Positions 55,347 to 64,000 of a stretch of DNA of 64,000 nt are shown piece by piece. Source of the DNA: Psychroserpens mesophilus. Its GTDB lineage: Bacteria; Bacteroidota; Bacteroidia; Flavobacteriales; Flavobacteriaceae. A program made the position numbers and the translations under genes. Location: NCBI RefSeq assembly GCF_000826645.1, contig NZ_JXJP01000008.1, forward strand, positions 310,001 to 374,000. Direction: 5' to 3'. Under the pieces are notes generated by a model, which was not told the DNA's origin, made no database searches, and was given only the letters and a program-made list of their open reading frames with translations. Every line of letters begins with the position of its first letter. The first letter of the stretch is position 1.

Positions 55347-56237
55347 TTATTTTTTACTTCTTGGGTGCGCTTTGGCGTACACATTTTTTAATTCTGCTAT
55401 ACTATTATGTGTATAGACTTGTGTTGCTGCTAAACTAGAATGACCAAGAAGTTCTTTTACAGCATTTAAGTTTGCACCTTGGTTTAACAAATGAGTTGCA
55501 AATGAGTGCCTTAATATATGCGGACTCCGTTTCACCTTTGTAGATGCAATACTAAAGTAGTCATTTATAATTCTGTAAACAAGCGTTTCATAAATTTTAA
55601 CCCCTTTTTTAGTTAAAAACAAATGCGATTCATCTTGAATACCATTTAACTCATTTCTGACATTAATATAGGATTTCAATGTATCAACTACAGATGGCAA
55701 TAACGGAATAAATCGTTCCTTATTTCTTTTTCCTAAGACTTTTAAGTTTTTATTGGTAATATCTACATCTACCAGTTTAAGTTGAACGAGTTCTATTCGC
55801 CGAATTCCTGTAGCATAAAACAACTCAATAATTAAGCGATTCCTTAAACCTTCAAAATCTGTATCAAAATTTAATTCCTGAAGCACTGTTTTAATTTCTT
55901 CCTCTGAAAAAGGCACTTGAATCTTTTTACTTGTCTTTAATGCTTTGTGCTTGGTTAACGGATTGACTTCTATGTCTTCAATTTTTAGGAGAAACTTATA
56001 ATACGTATTTAAAGACGATACTTTCCTGTTGATGCTTCGGTTAGAAATTCCAGTATCAACTAAATGCACGATCCAACTTCTTATTTGCTGATAGTTCACA
56101 TTGGTAATAGAATTTGACTCAAATTCAGATGCAATAAAACCAGAAAAATCTTTAATATCTTTAATATAAGCCTTGAGTGTTAACTGCGAGTAGTTTTTTT
56201 CAAGTAGTAAATAATCTGTAAACGATTGTAAAGACAT
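55347..56237 (-). CDS. xerC: Tyrosine recombinase XerC-type
   Basis: 296 residues. N-terminal core-binding SAM-like domain (FTDYLLLEKNYSQLTLKAYIKDI), then the catalytic domain: Arg in ATGIRRIELVQLKL, Lys near KVLGKRNKERFIPL, His-x-x-Arg in HILRHSFATHLLNQGAN, His in LGHSSLAATQ and the nucleophile Tyr in QVYTHNSI. All are present. Length and neighbourhood (rpsU-xerC-raiA) fit the housekeeping recombinase that resolves chromosome dimers, not an element integrase. Confidence 0.93.
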   Translation of the reverse strand: MSLQSFTDYLLLEKNYSQLTLKAYIKDIKDFSGFIASEFESNSITNVNYQQIRSWIVHLVDTGISNRSINRKVSSLNTYYKFLLKIEDIEVNPLTKHKALKTSKKIQVPFSEEEIKTVLQELNFDTDFEGLRNRLIIELFYATGIRRIELVQLKLVDVDITNKNLKVLGKRNKERFIPLLPSVVDTLKSYINVRNELNGIQDESHLFLTKKGVKIYETLVYRIINDYFSIASTKVKRSPHILRHSFATHLLNQGANLNAVKELLGHSSLAATQVYTHNSIAELKNVYAKAHPRSKK

Positions 56238-56297
56238 TGAAGCATTTTAGAATTAAATCTAAAATACAAAGTTTTAATTACAATACGATTTAGAAAC

Positions 56298-56328
56298 AAA
56301 AAAATCCCATTATTATTAATGGGATTTT
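56298..56328 (-). terminator. Intrinsic terminator of rpsU
   Basis: AAAATCCCAT / ATGGGATTTT stem with T-run on the minus strand, after the rpsU stop and before xerC. Confidence 0.85.
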
Positions 56329-56346
56329 AAATTTTATAAAACACAA

Positions 56347-56541
56347 TTAAATGCTTTCCTGATCTCTAAGACCTTGAACATATTGTGCTTTTTGTATTTG
56401 AGCTCTTCGTTCAACAGAAGGTTTTGTAAACTGCTTACGAGCATTCAATGCACGTTTCGTACCTGTTCTATCAAACTTTCGTTTGTAACGCTTTAACGCT
56501 CTATCTATATTTTCTCCTTCTTTAACTGGTATTTTTAACAT
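56347..56541 (-). CDS. rpsU: 30S ribosomal protein S21
   Basis: 64 residues: KIPVKEGENIDRALKRYKRKFDRTGTKRALNARKQFTKPS and a basic C-terminus with VERRAQIQKAQYVQ. Standard bS21 length and order of blocks. An extended SD-like AGGAGGT lies just upstream of the ATG on the minus strand (read as cctcct on the plus strand), unusual in this genome where SD sequences are rare. Confidence 0.95.
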   Translation of the reverse strand: MLKIPVKEGENIDRALKRYKRKFDRTGTKRALNARKQFTKPSVERRAQIQKAQYVQGLRDQESI

Positions 56542-56652
56542 AGTGTCTTAACCTCCTCTCTTTTAGAATTTTTAAGGCTGCAAATATAGGAATGAATTTA
56601 AAATTTCAAAATAAAAATCTTACTTTTTAATTGACAACTACTTTCCTAACTA

Positions 56653-58080
56653 TTATTGCTTAAATAAGGATGCTCGTTTACTTAAATCTCTTATGAGTTG
56701 CTCATCCTCTTCGCTTTCTAATAAAATATTGTAGTTTTTCCAGAAGTTTTTGTCATAAGGCTTTGGCGCGAAGATATCTGAATCCCATTCGTTCTGTAAT
56801 GCGTCTGCAATGACTTGATCATCTTCAATAATATCTGAAAACAAAATTTCCTGAATAGTATAATAAAAACGTTCTTCATTATAATACTTTGCTTTTTCCT
56901 CTTCAGATAGTTTTTCAGTAGTTTTTAAACCAACATTCACGAGCTTAGGGGTTTCATAATACATATAATTTGGATACATTTTATCATTGTACTCCATATA
57001 CGTTATGACCAGCTTATGATTTGTTTGCGTACCAAAAAGTGTTTTGCTTCTGGTTTTTTGAGCATTTGAGGCTGCTACAAGTTCATATTCAATTTTTTTG
57101 ATGGCATAATTATCCCAATAAATATACACCCAACCTTTGGCGTGATAGCCACCATTAAAAATCCCTTTGGTCTCAAGATCTACATAATCTTTACCTTCAG
57201 AAATTTGTATTTTATACAATTTGCGATCGTTATCTACCAGAACAGTATCCAATTTAAATTGATGCTTATCTAAAATATCTTCTCCAAATAAGGTCTTGGC
57301 TGCATTAGAATTTCGCACCAAATTTAGTTTTCCTTTAAACAAGTTTTCTAATCCGTTAACTCTGGTATCATTCCATTTGATAGCTTTCACCAAAGAAGAC
57401 GTTTTAATAGTATCTCTGTTTAAGTTTTCTTCTTTCAGACCTTTATAGTTTTCATAATTCTTCAAATACGATGCATAGGAAAACAGACTATCTACGTCAC
57501 GCAAATCATAACTTTTGCGAACCTGATCGACATTAATCTTTAAAAAATCTTTTGAAGGCACTGAATATCCTGAATCATATACAGTAATTGCACTTTCAAT
57601 AAGCCATTTAAATTCTTTGGCATTTCGTTCTTTATGTCTTAGGAAGCCTTTTTGAATGTAAGCTGAATCCGGAAGATTTTCAGACAATCGCTCAATCGCT
57701 TTTAAAACAATATCATTTCCTGTTTTTGGGCGATTTTCAGCAATTAAAACAATCTCATCTAAGGCAGCAATGTCTTCTTCCAAATAGACTTCTTCAGAAT
57801 TATCAAATTCATGTACCGGAAGCTTAAAACTTTTATAACCAATTGATGAAATAATGAGTGTATCTAAAGCTAATTCTTTTGGGACTTGCAACACAAATTT
57901 TCCATCTTCATTACTAACCGTTCCGATAGTTGTGTTTTTTATATAAATACTTGCACTTTCAATAGGCATTAAGGTACTAAAATCTACGATCTTGTTTTTC
58001 AGTTCCGTTTGAGAAAATGAAATCATACTAAATCCGCAGAAAACGTATAATAATAATTGTTTTATGGATGTAAGCTTCAT
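56653..58080 (-). CDS. Envelope protein with carboxypeptidase-like regulatory domain
   Basis: 475 residues: signal peptide (LLLYVFCGFSMISFSQ), a carboxypeptidase D regulatory-like beta-sandwich at ~25-105 (IVDFSTLMPIESASIYIKNTTIGTVSNEDGKF, quoted in part as IESASIYIKNTTIGTVSN, then IISSIGYKSFKLPV), and a large C-terminal domain of ~330 residues with no motif I recognise. This layout is common in secreted or periplasmic Bacteroidota proteins that lack the TonB-dependent barrel. It stands alone before the acyl-CoA dehydrogenase gene. Function unknown. Confidence 0.75.
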   Translation of the reverse strand: MKLTSIKQLLLYVFCGFSMISFSQTELKNKIVDFSTLMPIESASIYIKNTTIGTVSNEDGKFVLQVPKELALDTLIISSIGYKSFKLPVHEFDNSEEVYLEEDIAALDEIVLIAENRPKTGNDIVLKAIERLSENLPDSAYIQKGFLRHKERNAKEFKWLIESAITVYDSGYSVPSKDFLKINVDQVRKSYDLRDVDSLFSYASYLKNYENYKGLKEENLNRDTIKTSSLVKAIKWNDTRVNGLENLFKGKLNLVRNSNAAKTLFGEDILDKHQFKLDTVLVDNDRKLYKIQISEGKDYVDLETKGIFNGGYHAKGWVYIYWDNYAIKKIEYELVAASNAQKTRSKTLFGTQTNHKLVITYMEYNDKMYPNYMYYETPKLVNVGLKTTEKLSEEEKAKYYNEERFYYTIQEILFSDIIEDDQVIADALQNEWDSDIFAPKPYDKNFWKNYNILLESEEDEQLIRDLSKRASLFKQ

Positions 58081-58096
58081 ATAAATCGCGGTTTAA

Positions 58097-59263
58097 TTAT
58101 GTTGCTGGTTTATAATCTTTCTTATCAATTACCATTTTAGCAATTATTTCTCTAAGGATCTCTGAAGTCCCTCCACCAATGGGTCCAAGTCTGCTATCGC
58201 GAAGCAATCTCGCTAAAGGATATTCTTCCATATAGCCATAACCTCCTAAAAACTGTAAACAATCATACATGACTTCATCAGACATTTTTGTGCACTGAAG
58301 TTTAGACATTGTTGCTTCTTTAACTACATACTCACCTTGATCTAATCTGCGAGCAACCGAGTAGTTAAACTCTTTACAGATTTCCATTTCGGTATAGCGA
58401 TCTGCTATTTTATGACGAAGGGCTTGAAATTTATCAATAGTTCTTCCGAAGGCTTCTCGTTCACTCATATACTGTAAGGTATATTCTAAAGCAAATTCAG
58501 CTCTCGCATGCGCATTAATGCCCATAATGAGTCGCTCTAAGGCAAAATGCTGCATAATATATGGAAAACCCTTGTTCTCTTCTCCCATGAGATTTGAAGC
58601 AGGAATCACAACATTATCGAAAGCAATTTCTCCAGTATCTGATGCTCTCCAACCTAACTTATCTAATTTTGTGGCAGAAATTCCAGGTGTATCTCTATCC
58701 ATTATAAAGATGCTGATTCCCTTATTTCCTAGCTCAGGATTGGTTTTGGCAGCCACTACCAGATAGTCACTATAAACACCGTTTGTAATAAAGGTTTTCG
58801 ATCCATTTATCACATAGGAATCACCTTTTTTAACAGCAGTCGTTCTCATGCCTGCAACATCACTTCCTCCAAATGGTTCCGTAATACAAAGGCAACCTAT
58901 TTTATCTCCAGTAATACTGGCAGTTAAGTATTTTTTCTTGATGGCATCATCACCTTCTTTATTGACATGCGTCATGGCTAAATAAGCATGAGCCCAAATT
59001 GCAGCTGCGAATCCACCTGAATTTACTTTTTGCAATTCTTCCAAAAGAATGACAGTGTAGAATAAATCCAGATCCATGCCTCCATACTCTTCAGGATATG
59101 CGATTCCAAAGAATCCCATTTCACCAAATTTCTTCCAAATGAATCGTTCAATATGTCCTGTTTTTTCCCATTTTTCGATGTGAGGAACGACTTCTTTTTG
59201 TAAAAAATCTTTTAAACTTTGTCTAAATAACTCATGTTCTTCAGTGAAGTACCTATTATTCAT
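58097..59263 (-). CDS. Acyl-CoA dehydrogenase
   Basis: 388 residues, FAD-dependent alpha,beta-dehydrogenation of acyl-CoA. FAD-binding CLCITEPFGGSDVAGMRTTAV (as ITEPFGGSD), ITNG in the middle domain, and the C-terminal RDSRLGPIGGGTSEILREI. In that last block the MCAD-type catalytic Glu is Gly (GGGTSE), so the base is probably the Glu of FALERLIMG, as in isovaleryl-/long-chain-type enzymes. Substrate cannot be told from sequence. 17 bases before the regulatory-domain protein gene. Confidence 0.9.
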   Translation of the reverse strand: MNNRYFTEEHELFRQSLKDFLQKEVVPHIEKWEKTGHIERFIWKKFGEMGFFGIAYPEEYGGMDLDLFYTVILLEELQKVNSGGFAAAIWAHAYLAMTHVNKEGDDAIKKKYLTASITGDKIGCLCITEPFGGSDVAGMRTTAVKKGDSYVINGSKTFITNGVYSDYLVVAAKTNPELGNKGISIFIMDRDTPGISATKLDKLGWRASDTGEIAFDNVVIPASNLMGEENKGFPYIMQHFALERLIMGINAHARAEFALEYTLQYMSEREAFGRTIDKFQALRHKIADRYTEMEICKEFNYSVARRLDQGEYVVKEATMSKLQCTKMSDEVMYDCLQFLGGYGYMEEYPLARLLRDSRLGPIGGGTSEILREIIAKMVIDKKDYKPAT

Positions 59264-59349
59264 AATGCATTTTTTTTTATGTATTCAAGACATTTTGATT
59301 GTTCACAATCTAAAAGATTATTCTAATGTTTGCCTTAAAAATTTTTGTT

Positions 59350-60228
59350 TTAATCTAAGGTCAAATATAACTTAATTATCTCAATTTTTTTGACAGGAAA
59401 GTCTTTTACTTTTGTTAATTCATCGAAAGATTTGAAGCCATCTCTCAATGTTCTTTCTTCAATAATGTTGTGGGCTATTTCATAATCCACATGTTGAATG
59501 GTTACTAATTCTTCAATAGTTGCCGTATTCAATTTCAACTTAATAATTGGCTTTGCATTTTTAACCGTAAATTCATTTAGAGTACGTTCAATCACTTCAG
59601 AAGATAAACCATAGACATCCTGAAGCTGAACATCTGCAATAAATTGTCCGCCTAATTTAGTTCTGTAAGTAACAATACGCTCTGAAAGCTTTTCGCCAAT
59701 ACCATTTACTCTTTTAAGCTGCTCAGCTGTTGCGGTATTGAGGTTTAGCTTTTGATCATACGTTTTAGGTTTACTAGTTTTTGAATAAGAATAGTTTGCT
59801 TTTGGCTTAGGATTTGTTACCCAATCTGGAAACTTAAAATGCGGAGCTATTTGCGTTAGCAGCGAATCTGAAACTTGGGTAACACTTTGAAAATCTTTCA
59901 CAGAATTGATCCATTTGTTTTGTTCTCTGAAGGCTAACAGTCTATCTATTTCTTCAGAACTCATTCCAAGGGTATAACCTTTGTAATCGGTTATAAAATT
60001 TGGATTAAAAGGATAGATTTTCGGCTTATTATCCTGAATCTTCAACCGTTTTAAAGAATCAACTTCAGCCTGAAACATTGCAAGATTATTTTGATTGATT
60101 TGTATCTCTTCCGGTGAAAAATCAACAAAAAAGTACACGCTTTGTAAAACAAGTATGAGTAATAATAATACAAAAATCCCACTTCGTTGTTGTTTAGTAA
60201 ACGTGAAGTGGGATTTTAAATGGTTCAT
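59350..60228 (-). CDS. ComEA-like helix-hairpin-helix protein
   Basis: 292 residues: an N-terminal membrane anchor (SGIFVLLLLILVLQSVYFFV) and three HhH-type segments: ~70-110 (GMSSEEIDRLLAFREQNKWINSVKDF), ~165-210 (LNLNTATAEQLKRVNGIGEKLSERIV) and ~235-285 (LKLNTATIEELVTIQHVDYEIAHNII). The NTATxEEL - GIG pattern is that of ComEA, which binds incoming DNA in the periplasm. Natural transformation in this organism is therefore possible, but no other com genes are nearby. Followed by alanine symporter gene after 11 bases. Confidence 0.88.
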   Translation of the reverse strand: MNHLKSHFTFTKQQRSGIFVLLLLILVLQSVYFFVDFSPEEIQINQNNLAMFQAEVDSLKRLKIQDNKPKIYPFNPNFITDYKGYTLGMSSEEIDRLLAFREQNKWINSVKDFQSVTQVSDSLLTQIAPHFKFPDWVTNPKPKANYSYSKTSKPKTYDQKLNLNTATAEQLKRVNGIGEKLSERIVTYRTKLGGQFIADVQLQDVYGLSSEVIERTLNEFTVKNAKPIIKLKLNTATIEELVTIQHVDYEIAHNIIEERTLRDGFKSFDELTKVKDFPVKKIEIIKLYLTLD

Positions 60229-60239
60229 CTTATTTAATT

Positions 60240-61862
60240 TTATAAATGCTGATTTAAATCTTCTGCACCTTCATCAATAGCATCTTCTTTAACAGCTATA
60301 GCTTTGTAATATCTGTTTAATTCTTTTTTGATGATTGGAGATAATAAAATTACTCCAATGATATTAGGAACTACCATTGCAAAAATCATGGCATCAGAGA
60401 AATTAATTACTGCACCTAAACTTATTGAAGCGCCAACGACTACAAAAAACAAGAAAAGAATTTTATAGACTAAATCAGAAGTTTTTCCTTTTCCAAAAAG
60501 AAAAACCCAGCCTTGCATCCCGTAATACGACCATGAAATCATGGTAGAGAATGCAAATAGAATTACAGCGATTGTTAGAATAATTGAGAAGTGTGGAATT
60601 ACGGAATCGAAAGCCTGAGCTGTAATTTCGACACCTTCTGTAATTTCCACGCCATATTCCATAAATGCACCATCAAAATTGGTAATTACAATTACTAAAG
60701 CTGTCATAGTACAAATAACTACAGTATCAACAAACGGTTCTAATAAAGCAACAATACCTTCACTTGCAGGATATTTTGTTCGCACTGCAGAGTGCGCAAT
60801 GGCAGCTGAACCAACACCTGCTTCATTAGAAAATGCACCACGACGAATACCTTGAATCATCACTCCTACTAACCCACCAGCAATTCCTAAACCAGAAAAG
60901 GCGCCTTCAAATATTAAAGCAAAGGCATCGTCAATAAGTGTAAAGTTAGCACCTAAAATAACAAGAGCAGCAAGCACGTATATACCAGCCATGAATGGCA
61001 CAACTTTCTCAGTTACTTTTGCGATACGTTTTATACCTCCAATGATTACGATAGCGACAAGAATGGCCATAACGATTCCAAAATACAAGCCAGCATTTCC
61101 ACCTTCTAATTCAAATAGTTTCACAAATTGAGCTGCTGCCTGATTCGCCTGAAACATGTTTCCTCCACCAAAGGATCCACCAATTACAAAAATTGCAAAG
61201 AGGACTGCTAAAACTTTACCAAAGCCTCCCATTCCTTTTGACTTTAAGCCTTTAGTTAGATAATACATTGGACCACCATAAATGGTCCCATCTTCACCTA
61301 CATCTCTATATTTTACACCCAATGTACACTCTGCAAATTTTGAAGCCATTCCTAAAAGTCCGGCAACAATCATCCAAAACGTAGCTCCTGGTCCACCAAT
61401 AGAAAGTGCCACTGCTACTCCAGCTATATTACCTAAACCTACTGTAGCAGACAAGGCTGCGGTAAGCGCTTGAAAATGCGATACTTCACCATCTGCACCT
61501 TCATCCCTAATTGTTTCAATAATATCGCTACTTTCATTTGGCGTTTGATCACCATACAAAGTATCAGCTCCATGTTTTTCGATATCTTCATATTGACCTC
61601 TAACAACTCTAATTGCAGTTCTAAATCCAGTAAAATTTATAAATTTAAAATATATGGTAAAAAATAGTGCACCACCTACTAAGACTATGAGTACCCATGG
61701 AATTCTATAGTATTCAGAAAATGGAATTTCATAAAAAATCGCTTCAACAAACCATCCTGTGTATTTTGTAAACACTGCATCTATTTTTTCTGACGTAGTT
61801 TCTTGTGCGAATGTTAATAACGGAACTATGGTTGCAAAAAATGAAAGAAGAAATTTCTTCAT
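60240..61862 (-). CDS. Alanine/sodium symporter family (AGCS)
   Basis: 540 residues with an N-terminal signal-like hydrophobic segment and ~10 further membrane spans. The AGCS signatures are present: GLGNIAGVAVALSIGGPGATFWMIVAG (in part VGLGNIAGVA), FAECTLGVKYRD, and RRGAFSNEAGVGSAAIAHSAV. Transports D/L-alanine or glycine with sodium across the inner membrane. An unusually long first loop (residues ~85-130, including DTLYGDQTPNESSDI) is typical of Bacteroidota forms. Confidence 0.92.
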   Translation of the reverse strand: MKKFLLSFFATIVPLLTFAQETTSEKIDAVFTKYTGWFVEAIFYEIPFSEYYRIPWVLIVLVGGALFFTIYFKFINFTGFRTAIRVVRGQYEDIEKHGADTLYGDQTPNESSDIIETIRDEGADGEVSHFQALTAALSATVGLGNIAGVAVALSIGGPGATFWMIVAGLLGMASKFAECTLGVKYRDVGEDGTIYGGPMYYLTKGLKSKGMGGFGKVLAVLFAIFVIGGSFGGGNMFQANQAAAQFVKLFELEGGNAGLYFGIVMAILVAIVIIGGIKRIAKVTEKVVPFMAGIYVLAALVILGANFTLIDDAFALIFEGAFSGLGIAGGLVGVMIQGIRRGAFSNEAGVGSAAIAHSAVRTKYPASEGIVALLEPFVDTVVICTMTALVIVITNFDGAFMEYGVEITEGVEITAQAFDSVIPHFSIILTIAVILFAFSTMISWSYYGMQGWVFLFGKGKTSDLVYKILFLFFVVVGASISLGAVINFSDAMIFAMVVPNIIGVILLSPIIKKELNRYYKAIAVKEDAIDEGAEDLNQHL

Positions 61863-61959
61863 ATTGTGAATTATTTAAATTAGTTAGTTTTTATAAAGCT
61901 TACAAGATGCTAAAAAAAATTGATTTTATAAAGCATCCTTTGTTAAAATGAAATGTAAT

Positions 61960-62979
61960 CTATTTGATATCATACAAGGAATTCAACTTTCGAATTTGTT
62001 CTGGACGCCCCAAAACAATTATCTTCGAACCTTCAATTAATTGCGTATCGGCTTCCGGATTGACGACATATTCGCCTTTTCCGTCTTTAAAACCTATGAC
62101 AGTGCAACCTGTTTTTCTTCTGAGGTCTAAATCTTTTATCGTTTTAACTTCATTTGTATCATACAATTTGTCAACAATAACTTCTTCTATATTGATATTT
62201 CGCTCGCCAACGATTCCTAAATTATCTATAAATTCGACTAAATCTGGAATCACCACCAAAGAGGCCATGTGATCTCCACCTATTCTGTCGGGCAATATGA
62301 CGTTATTTGCGCCTGCCAGTTTAAGTTTTTCATAAGAGGTTTCTTGCGAAGCTCTACTAATGATACTCATGTGTTTATTAATTTGTCTTGCAGATAATAC
62401 CACAAACAAATTATCTGCATCGTTAGGTAATGCTGAAATAAGAGTGCTGGCACGTTCAATTCCGGCTTTTATCAAAGTATCATCTTCATTTGCATTACCA
62501 AACACAAAAGGAAGATCATCTTCTTGATATTTCTCAATAACCTCTTTATCTTTTTCTACTATTACAAAAGGCTTATTATAAGCAATTAGTTTTTTTGCTG
62601 CCTGTTTTCCATTACGTCCAAATCCACAAATAATAATATGATTATTGAAACTGTCAATTTTCTTTTGCATCTCTTTTTGTTTTAATTCTTCTAAATCATT
62701 TTTGCTTAATATGTATTCTGTTATTACTGTAATGGCATAACCTAAAATGATAACGCTTGCTAAAATTAAAAAAATGGTAAAGATCTTTGCATGATCATCT
62801 AGTGGTTGAACTTCTCCAAAACCAACAGTCGTTATTGTAATTACTGTCATGTACACAGAGTCAACCCACGAATAATTTGACATGATTTTAAATCCGATAA
62901 CACCAATCGCCAATAGCAAGGTCAGTAAAAATACTGCTGTATAAATTTTAGTTCTAAAAAACTTTATTAATGGATTCAT
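61960..62979 (-). CDS. Potassium channel with RCK (TrkA-N/TrkA-C) domains
   Basis: 339 residues: two membrane segments around a pore loop with selectivity filter TTVGFGE at residues 50-56 (TVGYG-type), then a Rossmann RCK domain beginning IIICGFGRNGKQAAKKL at ~113 and a TrkA-C domain ending with the EGSKIIVLGRPEQI strand. MthK-like design: K+ flux gated by a cytosolic ligand. Stop of the PspC gene is 3 bases upstream; the two are likely co-transcribed. Confidence 0.9.
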   Translation of the reverse strand: MNPLIKFFRTKIYTAVFLLTLLLAIGVIGFKIMSNYSWVDSVYMTVITITTVGFGEVQPLDDHAKIFTIFLILASVIILGYAITVITEYILSKNDLEELKQKEMQKKIDSFNNHIIICGFGRNGKQAAKKLIAYNKPFVIVEKDKEVIEKYQEDDLPFVFGNANEDDTLIKAGIERASTLISALPNDADNLFVVLSARQINKHMSIISRASQETSYEKLKLAGANNVILPDRIGGDHMASLVVIPDLVEFIDNLGIVGERNINIEEVIVDKLYDTNEVKTIKDLDLRRKTGCTVIGFKDGKGEYVVNPEADTQLIEGSKIIVLGRPEQIRKLNSLYDIK

Positions 62980-62982
62980 AGG

Positions 62983-63210
62983 TTACAAATCAAATACTGA
63001 AGATCGTTTGGTATAAATAATATCTTTTATTCTGATCCAAAACGCAAAGAACAAGTACAAGGCAAAGCCGAAACCGAGTGTCACAAAGGTGAGATACATA
63101 AATGAGGTTCTCACAACTTTAGCTCTAATTCCTAAACGATCTGCTATACGCTGACATACGTAATAACCTCGTTTTTGAAAATAATACAGCATTTGATAGA
63201 ACAATTTCAT
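62983..63210 (-). CDS. PspC-domain small membrane protein
   Basis: 75 residues: MKLFYQMLYYFQKRGYYVCQRIADRLGIRAKVVRTSFMY, with the PspC-type G..V.R.IADRLGIRAKVVR core, and one membrane segment (LTFVTLGFGFALYLFFAFWI). PspC proteins sense envelope stress in other bacteria. Three bases before the potassium channel gene on the same strand. Confidence 0.8.
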   Translation of the reverse strand: MKLFYQMLYYFQKRGYYVCQRIADRLGIRAKVVRTSFMYLTFVTLGFGFALYLFFAFWIRIKDIIYTKRSSVFDL

Positions 63211-63276
63211 TTCTTTATAGTTATAACAGACTCATTTTTTATTGCAATTTAGTCTTTAGTTTAAAAGATTAAAAGT

Positions 63277-64000
63277 TTATTTGTTTAAAATTGAATTTCC
63301 AATAGCACATTTTAAACATCGATGTTCATTGCAATAGTCTGTTTTTAATTGCAAAAGTGCCTGAGACTCCAAAGCAGATCTCGATATACTTTTTAACGCA
63401 TTAAAACCTCTTACAACCGTATTTTTTTCAGAATTGATAGTTCTAATAAGCGCTATAAGTTGCTCATTAATAGTTTCTCCTTTGCGTTTGGCATAACAGA
63501 ATTTAATCGGAATTACCGTATTAATCAAGAGTAAATCTATAAATGCTTTAGTGACTGCCTTTTCACTGGTTTTTGATTTTTTTTGAAAGGTATAATGCGA
63601 ATTCCAATATTCAGATGCTGAAACTTTAAAGAGCTTATAAAAATCTTCTAAAGTTTCACTCAACATTAATTTAGAAAATAAATGCCGCTGTTGATGATAC
63701 AATGAGGCTAATTGAGATAAACGTATTGTTGGAAAATTAAGTGGACGCAATCTAAAAAATTGCAACGGTACGACATATGTATTATCTAATTGAAATTTTT
63801 GCTTTAAAAATGCATAGTTTTCTTTTAGTTGCCGAAAATAATCATCCTCAACATCTCTATCTAATAATCCTGCTTGACCGAAAAACAAGGCTTCCAGTGA
63901 TAAGAGTTTCGATTGTGATTTTCTAACAGCAGAATAATCTGTCATAGTGGCTAAACTAAAAAAAGCCTCAGCATTGACTTTAAGTCCGAAATTTTTTGTC
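63277..64000 (-). CDS. DUF2851 family protein, C-terminal part (5' end outside window)
   Basis: Open to the window end: upstream of the ATG at 63945 the frame continues (..GLKVNAEAFFSLAT before it), so the gene starts beyond base 64000. About 240 residues are visible: LEALFFGQAGLLDRDVEDDYFRQLKENY, FFRLRPLNFPTIRLSQLASLYH, FIDLLLINTVIPIKFCYAKRKGE and a Cys-rich end (YCNEHRCLKCAIGN). This matches DUF2851, a cytoplasmic Bacteroidota family of unknown function. The CxxHRCLKCAI end suggests metal binding (inference). Confidence 0.82.
   Translation of the reverse strand, partial: TKNFGLKVNAEAFFSLATMTDYSAVRKSQSKLLSLEALFFGQAGLLDRDVEDDYFRQLKENYAFLKQKFQLDNTYVVPLQFFRLRPLNFPTIRLSQLASLYHQQRHLFSKLMLSETLEDFYKLFKVSASEYWNSHYTFQKKSKTSEKAVTKAFIDLLLINTVIPIKFCYAKRKGETINEQLIALIRTINSEKNTVVRGFNALKSISRSALESQALLQLKTDYCNEHRCLKCAIGNSILNK

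Noticed and set aside
55347-56237. Integrase of a mobile element
   Set aside because: The gene sits between rpsU and raiA with no att-like repeats or cargo; it fits housekeeping XerC.

Overview
The window is an AT-rich bacterial chromosome segment that reads as Bacteroidota, family Flavobacteriaceae. Supporting signs are type IX secretion (T9SS) sorting tails on several secreted proteins, PorP/SprF and gliding-type C-terminal domains, a Y_Y_Y/TPR-type LuxR regulator tail, both GSIII and GSII glutamine synthetases, promoters of the TTG-N(17-23)-TAnnTTTG type, few Shine-Dalgarno sequences, and tRNA genes without an encoded CCA. I cannot name the genus from sequence alone; the Winogradskyella/Psychroserpens/Olleya part of the family would fit.

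Layout. 1-3.9 kb: the end of a LuxR-type regulator converging on a three-gene envelope operon (T9SS-sorted small protein, outer-membrane barrel, long repeat-rich tail-fibre-like protein). 4.1-7.7 kb: pyrF, prfA, a small membrane protein and purM. 7.8-9.7 kb: two paralogous outer-membrane barrel proteins separated by a 46-codon secreted peptide gene. 10-13.4 kb: divergent GSIII and GSII glutamine synthetases. 13.5-17.1 kb: a Na/Ca-type exchanger and a BlaI/BlaR1-like regulator-peptidase pair with well-formed operators. 17.1-21.2 kb: a T9SS-exported endonuclease I family protein, a 50-aa conserved basic protein, a VanX-type dipeptidase and an AlkB-like dioxygenase. 21.6-27.6 kb: two related alpha/beta hydrolases (one lacking the nucleophile serine) flanking an SPFH / DUF4177 / DUF1648 cluster, a ribbon-helix-helix protein, a DUF819 membrane protein and a DUF4369 lipoprotein. 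27.7-30.1 kb: tRNA-Thr, a small helical protein, and the tightly overlapping idi-queD-manA operon. 30.2-38.5 kb: a T9SS/gliding-type trio (OmpA-WD40 protein, PorP/SprF protein, very large type-B-sorted adhesin) whose adhesin gene is broken by an apparent one-base frameshift. 39-41.6 kb: prfC, a 4Fe-4S protein and a DUF3467 gene followed by 107-bp tandem copies of its own 3' end.

41.7-56.5 kb is the classical transcription/translation cluster, read on the minus strand: rpsU, xerC, raiA, tRNA-Thr/Tyr/Gly/Thr, tuf, tRNA-Trp, secE, nusG, rplK, rplA, rplJ, rplL, rpoB, rpoC, with a strong hairpin between rplL and rpoB. 56.6-64 kb: a carboxypeptidase-like-domain envelope protein, an acyl-CoA dehydrogenase, a ComEA-like helix-hairpin-helix protein, an alanine/sodium symporter, an RCK potassium channel, a PspC-like protein and the C-terminal part of a DUF2851 protein cut by the window end.

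I see no CRISPR array, complete insertion sequence, prophage or rRNA gene. The most interesting items are the split T9SS adhesin, the tandem 3'-end duplication behind DUF3467, the catalytic-serine-less hydrolase next to an intact paralogue, the BlaR1-like peptidase with an A-B-B-A periplasmic repeat layout and its operator/promoter, and a set of ATCGAT-type dyads in intergenic regions.
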